Assembly (NCBI GenBank): GCA_019894855.1
Contig: JAGXNS010000017.1
Coordinates: forward strand, 1 to 33,565
DNA: 33,565 nt
Source of the DNA: Promethearchaeota archaeon
GTDB taxonomy: Archaea > Asgardarchaeota > Lokiarchaeia > Sigyniarchaeales > SOKP01
Direction: 5' to 3'
This document shows positions 15,092 to 22,526 of the stretch, one piece after another. A program made the translations under genes and the position numbers. The notes beneath the pieces were generated by a model. That model was given only the letters and a program-made list of their open reading frames with translations. It was not told the DNA's origin and did not search any database. Numbering within the stretch: the stretch's first letter is position 1; the number at the start of each line of letters is the position of its first letter.

Positions 15092-17263
15092 CTAATAACG
15101 CGAAATCGTAATTTTAATATCCACTGCAGAATACCCTTTAACGAATGAAAGTAATGGGTTGATATCTAACTCCACAATCTCCGGAAATTCGTTAACAAGT
15201 TGGGATAGTCTTAACAAAACTTCTATAATCGCCTCAATATCAGAAGAGGGTTCTCCTCTAACACCTTGCAATAAACTATAGATTCTAGTGTTTTCGATTA
15301 ACTCTTTTGCCCTTTCCTTAGTAAACTTCCATGCCAGCGCAAAAGATACGTCTTTCATGAAATTAGCATAGATTCCTCCTGTCCCAAACATCAATAGAGG
15401 TCCAAATTGTGGATCGTTAGACATGCCGATAATTATTTCATTAACTTTTTCTTGCGATTTGAAGTCTATCATTTCTTGGACCTCAACTCCATAAATACGG
15501 GCGTTTTGGGGTCCAAATTTTTTAGCATTTTCAATGATTTGTACATACGCTTCGAAAGCTTCTTGTTCGGTTTCAATATTTAGAACTATTCCCCCTACAT
15601 CGGTTTTATGGATAATATGGGGGCTAACTATTTTTAAAACTGATTTTCCTATTTCACGCTGTAATTTTCTCGCTTGTGCTGGCGTTTTTGCTAATCTTGA
15701 TTTCGGTGAAAGAATTCCGTAAATTTCGAAAATTTCACTCGTTTCGTGGCTTAAGAGAACTGTTCTTCCATCAGCCCTGACATTTTTGAATATTTCTTCT
15801 ACTTTCTCCTGTTCTACTTTAAATTTTGTTACTTCCAAATCTTCTATATTTTTTCTATTTAGAAAGCCCCTATATCTTACCATACCCTTAAGTGATTGGG
15901 CAGCTTTTTCAGGAAATCGATAACAAGGAATGCGGTGATGTTTTAAATATTTTATTGCTTCTGTCATAGAGACTCCACCTATAAGCGCACACACAATCGG
16001 TTTATCAGATATATATTTTGATGTTATATCATAAATTAATTTAGCAACATCAGCTGGTTTCGTTTGAGCCTGGGGGCTCATTATAATTAGAGCGCCATGG
16101 GTGGTAATATCTTCTTCTTTGATAGAACCTTGGGTTGTTTCGTGATTTAATCCAAAAATCGTTTTAATAGTAAATTCATAACGTTTAGGCGTGGCGTCTC
16201 CTATTATATCTATCGGATTAAATATTGCCGCCTCAGCGGGTAAATTATCTCTTAACAAGTGCAAAACTGGTTCAGAAAATTGAGCAAATTTTAGACCTTC
16301 TCTTTCAAATGCATCTGTTGCTACAATTCCAGGTCCACCTGCATTGGTGACAATAGCAAAAGAGTTTTCTTTTGGTATAGGTTGATATAAAAAGAGTTCT
16401 CCATAATCAAAAAGTTCTTCAATTGAATTTGCTCTTAAAACTCCACATTTTTCGAAAGCTAAATCGTAAGCGATATCAGATCCTGCCAAAGCTCCAGTAT
16501 GGCTTGAAGCAGCTCGAGCACCTGCAGCACTAACTCCTGATTTTAAAATAATGATCGGTTTTTTGCGTGCAACTTTAGAAACAACTCGAAGGAATTTTTT
16601 TCCGTCTTCAATGCTTTCTAAATAGCAGAGAATTACTTTTGTGTTTGGATCGTTAGCAAGGTATTCAATAAAATCAACCTCGTCCATGTCGGCTTTATTT
16701 CCCAAGCTGATATTGCAAGAGAAACCGAACGCCTGGTCCATAGAATAATCCATCATTCCCGTTAACATGGCTCCTGACTGAGAAATCATTGCTATTTCCC
16801 CCTTTTTAGGAGTATTGGCAGCAAAGGAACCATTATAGTTTATGCCAATTAAACCTAAACAATTAGGTCCAATAACTCTCATCTCATATTTCTTAGCAAT
16901 TTTGACTAATTCTTGTTCTCGAGTAATTCCGGCGCCTCCGATTTCTTTGAAGCCTGCAGTAATAATAACCAACCCCTTTATATTTTTCTTTCCGCACTCT
17001 TCTGCTATAGGATTAACAAACTTACCGGGAATTACAATTATAGCTATATCAATCTCTTCTGGAACATCTAGAACGCTCTTATACGACTTGTAACCGAGAA
17101 TCTCTTCTGCTTTAGGATTGATAGGGAATAGCTTACCCTTATACTTTGATTCAACGATATTTTTCAATACATTATATCCTACTTTTCCTGGTTTTGAGCT
17201 CGCACCTATGATTGCGATGCTTTTAGGATCAAAGAAATAAGAAATATCGTTATTCTCTACCAT
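15092..17263 (-). CDS. acd: acetate--CoA ligase (ADP-forming), fused alpha and beta subunits
   Basis: Interconverts acetyl-CoA, ADP and phosphate with acetate, CoA and ATP, the archaeal route of substrate-level ATP formation from acetyl-CoA. The alpha part (residues 1 to about 460) has a CoA-binding Rossmann domain, FFDPKSIAIIGASSKPGKVG, then IGPNCLGLIG, the nucleophile-type SQSGAM motif and SHTGALAGSD with His255 as the phosphorylated histidine. The beta part (about 490-723) is an ATP-grasp domain with KIVSPHIIHKTDVGGI, MFGTGGIYANFMKDV and EFPEIVELDINPLL near the end. At 723 aa the length fits single-chain enzymes; many archaea split the subunits. It is followed by the DRTGG-domain gene in the same direction. 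The substrate could also be another short acyl-CoA. Confidence 0.93.
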   Translation of the reverse strand: MVENNDISYFFDPKSIAIIGASSKPGKVGYNVLKNIVESKYKGKLFPINPKAEEILGYKSYKSVLDVPEEIDIAIIVIPGKFVNPIAEECGKKNIKGLVIITAGFKEIGGAGITREQELVKIAKKYEMRVIGPNCLGLIGINYNGSFAANTPKKGEIAMISQSGAMLTGMMDYSMDQAFGFSCNISLGNKADMDEVDFIEYLANDPNTKVILCYLESIEDGKKFLRVVSKVARKKPIIILKSGVSAAGARAASSHTGALAGSDIAYDLAFEKCGVLRANSIEELFDYGELFLYQPIPKENSFAIVTNAGGPGIVATDAFEREGLKFAQFSEPVLHLLRDNLPAEAAIFNPIDIIGDATPKRYEFTIKTIFGLNHETTQGSIKEEDITTHGALIIMSPQAQTKPADVAKLIYDITSKYISDKPIVCALIGGVSMTEAIKYLKHHRIPCYRFPEKAAQSLKGMVRYRGFLNRKNIEDLEVTKFKVEQEKVEEIFKNVRADGRTVLLSHETSEIFEIYGILSPKSRLAKTPAQARKLQREIGKSVLKIVSPHIIHKTDVGGIVLNIETEQEAFEAYVQIIENAKKFGPQNARIYGVEVQEMIDFKSQEKVNEIIIGMSNDPQFGPLLMFGTGGIYANFMKDVSFALAWKFTKERAKELIENTRIYSLLQGVRGEPSSDIEAIIEVLLRLSQLVNEFPEIVELDINPLLSFVKGYSAVDIKITISRY

Positions 17264-17297
17264 AGTAATTGGGGATATTCTGAATTTGTAAAGTATT

Positions 17298-17390
17298 CTA
17301 GAGTAACTGTTTGAAATAAATTAAAAGCTTTTAGATTTTGTAGCGATGAATTGAAATTAGATTTTAGAGTAAATGGTTGAAATAAATTAA
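17298..17390. repeat. imperfect 27-base direct repeat in a divergent promoter region
   Basis: Copy one (17298-17324) is CTAGAGTAACTGTTTGAAAT plus AAATTAA. Copy two (17364-17390) is TTAGAGTAAATGGTTGAAAT plus AAATTAA. They agree at 24 of 27 positions and start 66 bases apart. They lie between the starts of acd (minus) and the cyclophilin gene (plus), a place where operators would be expected. Confidence 0.55.
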
Positions 17391-17449
17391 TGTAATTTTT
17401 TAAAATAAAAAAAAAATACTTTTTTACAATACCACATTAGAGATGTATT

Positions 17450-17926
17450 ATGACAATTGTAAAAATGATAACAACTAAAGGAGATATTAATATTACCTTG
17501 TTCGACGAGGCTGCTCCCATGACTGTTTCAAGTTTCTTGTTTTTAGCAAATAAAGGTTTCTATAACGGAATAAACTTTCATCGAGTAATTGCTAACTTTA
17601 TGATTCAAGGAGGCGATCCTCTTGGAAACGGTACGGGTGGTCCGGGCGCAGTAGGTGTAAAATCTTTCCCCTTTCAAGGAAAAGATGTGTCATATCCTTA
17701 CGCAGACGAATTTCAATCAGGAAAAGTCTTCAATAAAGCAGGGATATTAGCCATGGCAAATGCTGGACCTGGTACGAATGGTTCGCAATTTTTCATAACT
17801 CACGTTCCTACGCCTCACTTAAATAACAACCACACGATCTTTGGAGAAGTAGTAAGTTCTGGAGATCAAGACAAAGTTAACAAGATTGAAAAAGGGGATA
17901 AAATAAAGGCAATTGAGATTCTATAA
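17450..17926 (+). CDS. peptidyl-prolyl cis-trans isomerase, cyclophilin type
   Basis: A 158-residue single-domain cytoplasmic cyclophilin that accelerates proline isomerisation during protein folding. Family motifs are in order: [35 protein letters not shown] (the arginine is the catalytic residue), [20 protein letters not shown], and [15 protein letters not shown]. The tryptophan that makes human cyclophilin A highly cyclosporin-sensitive is replaced by histidine in the LNNNHTIFG segment, as in many prokaryotic members. There is no signal peptide. The gene is divergent from acd and followed by a poly-T. Confidence 0.95.
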   Translation: MTIVKMITTKGDINITLFDEAAPMTVSSFLFLANKGFYNGINFHRVIANFMIQGGDPLGNGTGGPGAVGVKSFPFQGKDVSYPYADEFQSGKVFNKAGILAMANAGPGTNGSQFFITHVPTPHLNNNHTIFGEVVSSGDQDKVNKIEKGDKIKAIEIL

Positions 17927-17953
17927 CTTTAAAAAGTAGGTTGTAACTAACAG

Positions 17954-17961
17954 TTTTTTTT
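17954..17961 (+). terminator. poly-T terminator after cyclophilin
   Basis: Eight T on the plus strand, 28 bases after the stop at 17926, just before the end of the convergent polyacidic gene. Confidence 0.45.
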
Positions 17962-17975
17962 ATATTTTTATTTTA

Positions 17976-18131
17976 TTAATCCTCTTCATCCCATTCTCCG
18001 TCGTTGTAGTCATCAACATCTTCGTCATCATCGTAGAGATCTTCATCGTCATCATTTTCCTCTTCGTTATCGTAAATCTCATCCTTTTCGTCTTGATCTT
18101 TATACTCATTGCACAAGTTTTCATCTCCCAT
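17976..18131 (-). CDS. 51-residue polyacidic protein
   Basis: A short gene easily missed by size filters. The product begins MGDENLCNEYKDQDEKDEIY and then becomes almost purely Asp/Glu with scattered Tyr and Asn, ending DYNDGEWDEED. More than half of its residues are acidic, with one cysteine, one tryptophan and only three lysines. It is surely disordered and strongly negative. The best evidence that it is real is the near-perfect Shine-Dalgarno AAGGAGGT six bases before its ATG (positions 18139-18146), one of the strongest in the window. Possible roles are a charge-mimic (DNA or histone-like decoy), a chaperone for basic proteins, or a metal buffer; none can be chosen from sequence. Confidence 0.75.
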   Translation of the reverse strand: MGDENLCNEYKDQDEKDEIYDNEEENDDDEDLYDDDEDVDDYNDGEWDEED

Positions 18132-18138
18132 ATAACAA

Positions 18139-18146
18139 ACCTCCTT
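18139..18146 (-). promoter_or_regulatory. strong Shine-Dalgarno of the polyacidic gene
   Basis: Reads AAGGAGGT on the minus strand, followed by seven bases to the ATG. It is much stronger than the ribosome-binding sites of most neighbours and fixes the start of the 51-codon gene. Confidence 0.75.
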
Positions 18147-18300
18147 TTTGAACGCTAAAATATTTTTAATTATCGTTGTTAAATAGTAGAATATTATTTA
18201 AAATACAAATCTTGAATGTTTTTTAAAATTTACGATCAGTAAATTTATTAGTTAATGTCTTTATTAATAATTCAAATTAGAACAATAAATTGCGTTTAAA

Positions 18301-19761
18301 ATGAGTAAAGAACTAAAAGATTTTATCGATTCTGTCGATTCGGCTAATAAAGCTCAATCTGATTTAGAAATTACGATTAGAGGCCTTAAAGAAGATGTCC
18401 AACGGTTAAACTTTACTATCGATGAACAGAGAAGAATAATAGAGGACCAAAAATCAAAGCTTTCTAATATTCAAAACGATAATGTACCTGAAGATATTTC
18501 TGTCCTAAAAGAGTTGGTTACCCAACAAAGACAAGATATTATAAAAAAAGATAAGGATGTTGAAATTCTTCAACACACGATTGCAGAAATTACTGTGGAA
18601 TTAGAAAAAGTTCAAAAATTTGAAGAGGAAAACGAAGAATTAATCTATGCTAATAAAGAAATTGTCCAATTAACAGAAGAAAACGAAAATTTTCGTATAG
18701 AAGTTGAAGAACTAAATAATGCATTGGCAAATCTCCAGAAAGGATTAGGCTCAAATAATTATAATAAAGCTCCAAGCGAAGAAAGCTCAGATTTATTAGA
18801 CGCAAAAAAATTAATTATCAAATTTACTGAAGAGAACGGAATCCATCGCGTTCAAATTGAAACATTGAAACAAGAGATAGAAAACCAAATAAAGCAAAAT
18901 CAAGAGGTCATAGCCTTAAAAAATCAATTTTCACGCGAGTTAATTGAAACAAATAAAATTGTAGACCAATTGACATATGATAACGATCAATATCACGAAA
19001 AGGTAAATTATGTGCAACAAAAATTAGAAGAAACTATAAAACTTCAAGAAGAATTACCTAAAGAGGAAAGAAATAGCAATGAGATTGAAGTTTTAAATAA
19101 GGTTTTAATTGAATCAGAGCGTGAGAATAACGATTTGAAAAGCCTCGTAAATACAAAAATTTCCATAATAAAAAATCTATCACAAAAAATTACCGATATG
19201 GAAAAATATCTAGAAGAAAAAACACCTTTTAGCATCAGTGATTTGCAGGATAAAGTTTTCGAAAAAGACGAAGAATTAAACGCTTTAACTCTTAAATTGC
19301 AGAAGTTTAAGAATGCTAACGTACAACTCAGTGATTTGATTATCGAATTAAAAGTACAACAAGATCAACAAAGTGAAAACATAGAGTTCGAAAGCTCTTC
19401 TAAAAAAATTGTTTATGAAGACTTACCTCCCAATCTTTTCTTTAAAATGTATAGACTCTTAAGCGAAGATGATAAAACAACAGTTGTCAACCAATTAATC
19501 GACGATTTAAATAGTGAAATAAGGGATTTTAGAACCTATGCTATAAAAGTATTAAGTGTTATTAAAGGGAATCGCGTCTTCGAAGTATTAAAAGATATTA
19601 TTACTGATGATGATTGGATCGTAAAACTATATCTTATAAAAGCATTTCGGAACTTCAGTGGAGCCGACACATTACCACTACTTAAGAAGATGCTAGAGGA
19701 TAAAGATATTGATGTTCGAGAAGCTGCAATTAGCATGCTTTCAGAAATAAAGCAATCATAA
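18301..19761 (+). CDS. long coiled-coil protein with C-terminal HEAT repeats
   Basis: A 486-residue cytoplasmic protein. Residues 1 to about 370 are heptad-rich coiled coil with many E, K, Q and N, interrupted by a polar break near residue 150. Three related segments start near residues 117, 168 and 217: ANKEIVQLTEENENFRIEVE, AKKLIIKFTEENGIHRVQIE and TNKIVDQLTYDNDQYHEKVN. This indicates an internal repeat of about 50 residues. Residues about 375-486 are helical pairs of the HEAT/armadillo type: SEIRDFRTYAIKVLSVIKGN, DDDWIVKLYLIKAFRNFSGA and KDIDVREAAISMLSEIKQS. The overall plan (rod plus helical-solenoid head) suggests a scaffold or tether, but no named family is recognised. There is no Shine-Dalgarno, so it may be leaderless. 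Confidence 0.8.
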   Translation: MSKELKDFIDSVDSANKAQSDLEITIRGLKEDVQRLNFTIDEQRRIIEDQKSKLSNIQNDNVPEDISVLKELVTQQRQDIIKKDKDVEILQHTIAEITVELEKVQKFEEENEELIYANKEIVQLTEENENFRIEVEELNNALANLQKGLGSNNYNKAPSEESSDLLDAKKLIIKFTEENGIHRVQIETLKQEIENQIKQNQEVIALKNQFSRELIETNKIVDQLTYDNDQYHEKVNYVQQKLEETIKLQEELPKEERNSNEIEVLNKVLIESERENNDLKSLVNTKISIIKNLSQKITDMEKYLEEKTPFSISDLQDKVFEKDEELNALTLKLQKFKNANVQLSDLIIELKVQQDQQSENIEFESSSKKIVYEDLPPNLFFKMYRLLSEDDKTTVVNQLIDDLNSEIRDFRTYAIKVLSVIKGNRVFEVLKDIITDDDWIVKLYLIKAFRNFSGADTLPLLKKMLEDKDIDVREAAISMLSEIKQS

Positions 19762-19895
19762 AATGTTATATTTCCTCGTTAATATGTTTATTATAGAAAA
19801 AATAAATACCAGTTCGAATAAAACATTAAATAATAAACAGGTTTAAGCTTTGCAATTTCATTTCTCTGCATTAATAATTCACGAAAGTTTTTGAT

Positions 19896-20156
19896 ATGGC
19901 GCGAGAATTAACCCAGAATAGATGGAACTGGTCTCAAAAAGATCGACAGTGGATATTTATTGAGAGTGATGATAATGGAACAATACTCTACCATTATCAA
20001 ATAAATCCTCCTAAAGAATTCACAGAATTAACGATGAAAATTAAAATCCTGAACGATAAATTAATTGCTTGTAAAGATTCAAAAGAAAATTCCAAAATTT
20101 TCGGTGAGATGATGAAAATCTCAAAAAGAATGCAATCGATGGGTAAAACTTGTTAG
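19896..20156 (+). CDS. hypothetical protein, 86 aa
   Basis: I do not recognise this family. The 86-residue product is soluble. Its first half is probably beta-rich (NRWNWSQKDRQWIFIESDDN, with three tryptophans in the first 20 residues, then TILYHYQINPP). Its second half is helical and lysine-rich (ELTMKIKILNDKLIACKD, IFGEMMKISKRMQSMGKTC), with two cysteines and a Cys at the extreme C-terminus. It follows the coiled-coil gene by about 135 bases on the same strand and precedes the CooC-like gene. It might bind nucleic acid or protein; this is speculation from composition only. Confidence 0.55.
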   Translation: MARELTQNRWNWSQKDRQWIFIESDDNGTILYHYQINPPKEFTELTMKIKILNDKLIACKDSKENSKIFGEMMKISKRMQSMGKTC

Positions 20157-20266
20157 CCTTAATAACCCCTCTAACCTTCCGTGCTAATAATATATTAATT
20201 ATTTGTAAAATTTCTTATTAATGTTAAACTATTCTTAGTAGACATTTACAGAATCAAATCTCAAGC

Positions 20267-20275
20267 TTTTATAAG
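20267..20275 (+). promoter_or_regulatory. probable TATA box for the CooC-like gene
   Basis: TTTTATAAG at this position would put transcription start near 20300. That is downstream of the in-frame stop at 20287 and just ahead of the proposed start at 20326, which argues against any longer upstream coding sequence. Confidence 0.4.
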
Positions 20276-20325
20276 TATAACCAAATTAGTACTATAGGTT
20301 CACAATTAATAGAAGGGGAAAAATA

Positions 20326-21129
20326 ATAAAAATCGCAATATCTGGAAAAGGCGGGGTTGGGAAAACATTAGTCGCTGGAACGATTGCTCGACTTTTTGCT
20401 AAAGATGGATTTAATGTATTAGCAATTGACAACGACTCGGCAATGAATTTAAGTTACACTCTAGGGATTGAAGAAGAAGAAAAATCGAAGATTGTTCCGA
20501 TTTCTGAGATGACGGCTATGATTGAAGAACGAACATCTGTGAAGGGAGCTGGTGCCGGCGTTTATAACATTAACCCTGAAGTATCGGACATTCCAGACAG
20601 ATTTAAAGTTACTGGTCCTGACAACTTACAGCTTCTAGTTTTAGGCGGTATCGAAGAACCAGCATCGGGATGTTTATGTCCCGAAAATGCACTTATCAGA
20701 ACCTTGCTATTTAATTTACTTGTAAAAAGAAATGAAGTAATTATTGTCGATTTCGAAGCGGGACTGGAGCATTTAGGTCGCGGAACTGCTAAAGGAATCG
20801 ATGTTATGCTCGTAGTTACCGAACCCTCTCAAAAATCATTGGACCTATGTAATAAAATAATCGACCTTTCGAAAAAGTTAGGCGTTGTTAACATATTTCT
20901 TATCGCCAATAAAGTATTTGACGATTCTCAATTAGCTATAATTAACGAGAGAATTAAAAACTGGGAAATCCCGCTATATCATTCCATTCCTTTTGATCTT
21001 GAAATCGGAAAAGCAGATTTAAAGGGTACTTCACCTTTAGATCATAATGATAAATCAGAAGCGATTCAATCAATCGGAAGGCTTTACGATAAATTAAAGA
21101 AACTCAAACTAGAACTATTTGATTTATAG
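20326..21129 (+). CDS. CooC/MinD-type P-loop ATPase (CODH nickel-insertion-like), with apparent AUA start
   Basis: A 267-residue SIMIBI-class ATPase resembling CooC, which helps insert nickel into carbon monoxide dehydrogenase. The deviant Walker A GKGGVGKT is at residues 7-14, followed by AIDNDSAMNLSYTLGIEE. A GCLCPENAL segment supplies the Cys116/Cys118 pair typical of CooC metal binding, and VIIVDFEAGLEHLGRGTAKG is the switch II/Walker B region. The first in-frame ATG is at 20443, but that would delete the P-loop. Upstream, the frame is open to a TAG at 20287 with no ATG, GTG or TTG. The natural start is the ATA at 20326, giving (M)KIAISGKGGVGKT, with AAGGGGA at 20313-20319 six bases upstream. 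This is either a rare AUA start or a sequence error. hypC is nearby. Confidence 0.85.
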   Translation: MKIAISGKGGVGKTLVAGTIARLFAKDGFNVLAIDNDSAMNLSYTLGIEEEEKSKIVPISEMTAMIEERTSVKGAGAGVYNINPEVSDIPDRFKVTGPDNLQLLVLGGIEEPASGCLCPENALIRTLLFNLLVKRNEVIIVDFEAGLEHLGRGTAKGIDVMLVVTEPSQKSLDLCNKIIDLSKKLGVVNIFLIANKVFDDSQLAIINERIKNWEIPLYHSIPFDLEIGKADLKGTSPLDHNDKSEAIQSIGRLYDKLKKLKLELFDL

Positions 21130-21175
21130 ACGAAAATAAGGTTCTTTACGTTCCTTGTTTCTCCCAATTTTGTAA

Positions 21176-21194
21176 CATATATAGTCTATATATG
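21176..21194. repeat. 19-bp perfect palindrome upstream of a small membrane-protein gene
   Basis: CATATATAG, a single central T, and CTATATATG form a perfect inverted repeat. It lies about 85 bases before the ATG at 21280. It could be a dimeric-repressor operator, or a TATA region that happens to be symmetric. Confidence 0.45.
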
Positions 21195-21262
21195 AAATCA
21201 ATAAATAAGTAATTTTAACCCTCTTGATTGGAGTAATCCAAAAATTATTAAAATTACTAAAA

Positions 21263-21267
21263 GGAGG
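21263..21267 (+). promoter_or_regulatory. strong Shine-Dalgarno for the 61-aa membrane protein
   Basis: GGAGG, within the longer AAGGAGGGATGA, lies 12 bases before the ATG at 21280 and is a good match to the archaeal anti-Shine-Dalgarno. It supports the reality of this short gene. Confidence 0.65.
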
Positions 21268-21279
21268 GATGAGATCAAG

Positions 21280-21465
21280 ATGGTTAAGAAAAAAGAGAAT
21301 CTACTTGTCTTAGGAATGTTCTGTTTGATAATTGCGTTTGTCGTTGAGATGTTTGGGAATGCGAATATACTTCTTGATGTGATAATCTTACTTTTCATTG
21401 GTGTTGCTATAATTTCAAACGCAAAATACTTAGTACTATCAACCATAGATAAGAAGAAGAAGTAG
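21280..21465 (+). CDS. small two-helix membrane protein, 61 aa
   Basis: Unrecognised family. The protein has a basic N-terminus (MVKKKEN), a membrane helix (LLVLGMFCLIIAFVVEMFG), a short polar turn (NANI) and a second helix (LLDVIILLFIGVAIISNA), ending in STIDKKKK. Lysines at both ends predict that both face the cytoplasm. A strong Shine-Dalgarno precedes the gene and a 19-bp palindrome sits further upstream, which together make it a credible independently expressed gene. It converges with hypC. It may be a regulatory or stress-type microprotein; no function is assigned. Confidence 0.6.
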   Translation: MVKKKENLLVLGMFCLIIAFVVEMFGNANILLDVIILLFIGVAIISNAKYLVLSTIDKKKK

Positions 21466-21488
21466 TTCTTTTAGACATGGTTCTGTTA

Positions 21489-21731
21489 TCATAACATGTC
21501 GGATAAATCGAGGCTCTGATCCTCAGAGATTTCTTTCCACATTTCAATTGCCTCCATAGCGTCTTTCTCGTCCATTTGTTCAATTGCGTAACCAGCGTGA
21601 ATAATAACGTACTTACCTACTTCCGGATTTAATACCAACGCTATAATGACTTCTTGTTTTATTCCATCGAAATCGACTATAGCACTATTCCCATCAATAC
21701 TTACAATTTTACCTGGAATTGCGAGACACAT
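21489..21731 (-). CDS. hypC: hydrogenase maturation chaperone HypC/HupF
   Basis: An 80-residue HypC. It starts MCLAIPGKIVSIDGNSAIVD, with the invariant Cys2 that carries the Fe(CN)2CO unit together with HypD, and has the second motif KYVIIHAGYAIEQMDE. HypC delivers the iron-cyanide-carbonyl centre to the NiFe hydrogenase large subunit during assembly. The [NiFe] genes vhuA/vhuU are about 10 kb away in this window, and other hyp genes are not seen here. The C-terminal tail (SEDQSLDLSDML) is slightly longer and more acidic than in minimal HypC proteins. Confidence 0.95.
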   Translation of the reverse strand: MCLAIPGKIVSIDGNSAIVDFDGIKQEVIIALVLNPEVGKYVIIHAGYAIEQMDEKDAMEAIEMWKEISEDQSLDLSDML

Positions 21732-21913
21732 GAGTAATTTAGCGGAGCGATTTAACTACATTATGTAATATTAGAGTCTAAAAAAAATTAATGATTATAA
21801 CTCGATTAGTTCCTCTTTAAATCATTAATTCATTCGCGAATTCTTTATATTGCTTACAGTAAATAATACATTAAATAATTAAATTTAATATCACAACAAA
21901 GTGAGAAAATAGA

Positions 21914-22459
21914 ATGATATTAGAAAAATTAAAAAAATCACCAAGCGATTTAATTCTATTAAATATAGCGGCAATCGGCATCATTATTCTTTTAGTTATA
22001 AATATATTCGTTTTTGAACCCCTAGCAAATTCAGGTTTCTTCTATGGAATACTTGATTTCGAATTTGCCTGGAATAGTGAGCAAATCTCAATTATTTTTA
22101 CGGATTGGGGGAGTGAGGGAATGGCTCTACAAGCAGCGGGAATATATTGGGACTTTTTCTATATCATAGGATACTCAGTGCCTCTGTTTGCGTTAATCTT
22201 ACTGTTCACTCGAAAATTAAGCGGTAAAATAGTAGATATTGGTCTTTACATGAGTCTTACGCCTTTAGTCGCAGGAATTTTCGACTTAGTAGAAAATATC
22301 AACCTCCTTATCATGCTTAACGATACTCCTAACTTTGCATCTTTCGTGCCGTTGACCGCTTCAATAACAGCATTTATTAAATTTGGTTTTCTATTGGTAG
22401 GGGCAATCTTCTTCTTAGTTGTATTAGTCCTTACCTTAATTAAACGATTTAAAAAATAG
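21914..22459 (+). CDS. four-helix membrane protein of unknown function
   Basis: A 181-residue membrane protein with a short basic N-terminus (MILEKLKKSPSD) and four hydrophobic segments. Notable polar residues inside or beside helices include DFEFAWNSEQISIIF and GIYWDFFYIIGYSVPLF, and a later IFDLVENINLLIML. The D-x-x-E-N in the third helix and the W-D-F-F-Y-I-I-G-Y segment look conserved and could form a site in the membrane, as in small enzyme-like membrane families, but I cannot name one. GTGAG at 21901-21905, eight bases before the ATG, supports the start. A short poly-T follows. Confidence 0.65.
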   Translation: MILEKLKKSPSDLILLNIAAIGIIILLVINIFVFEPLANSGFFYGILDFEFAWNSEQISIIFTDWGSEGMALQAAGIYWDFFYIIGYSVPLFALILLFTRKLSGKIVDIGLYMSLTPLVAGIFDLVENINLLIMLNDTPNFASFVPLTASITAFIKFGFLLVGAIFFLVVLVLTLIKRFKK

Positions 22460-22474
22460 TTGTAATAAATTATC

Positions 22475-22481
22475 TTTTTTT
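22475..22481 (+). terminator. poly-T terminator after the four-helix membrane protein
   Basis: Seven T on the plus strand, 15 bases past the stop at 22459. Confidence 0.4.
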
Positions 22482-22526
22482 CTTATGACTTAAATAATTA
22501 AATTTACCCTTGAGTTTCAAAGCCAG

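Noticed and set aside
20443-21129. Reading the CooC-like protein from ATG 20443
   Set aside because: It lacks the GKGGVGKT nucleotide-binding loop, which is encoded in the same frame just upstream.
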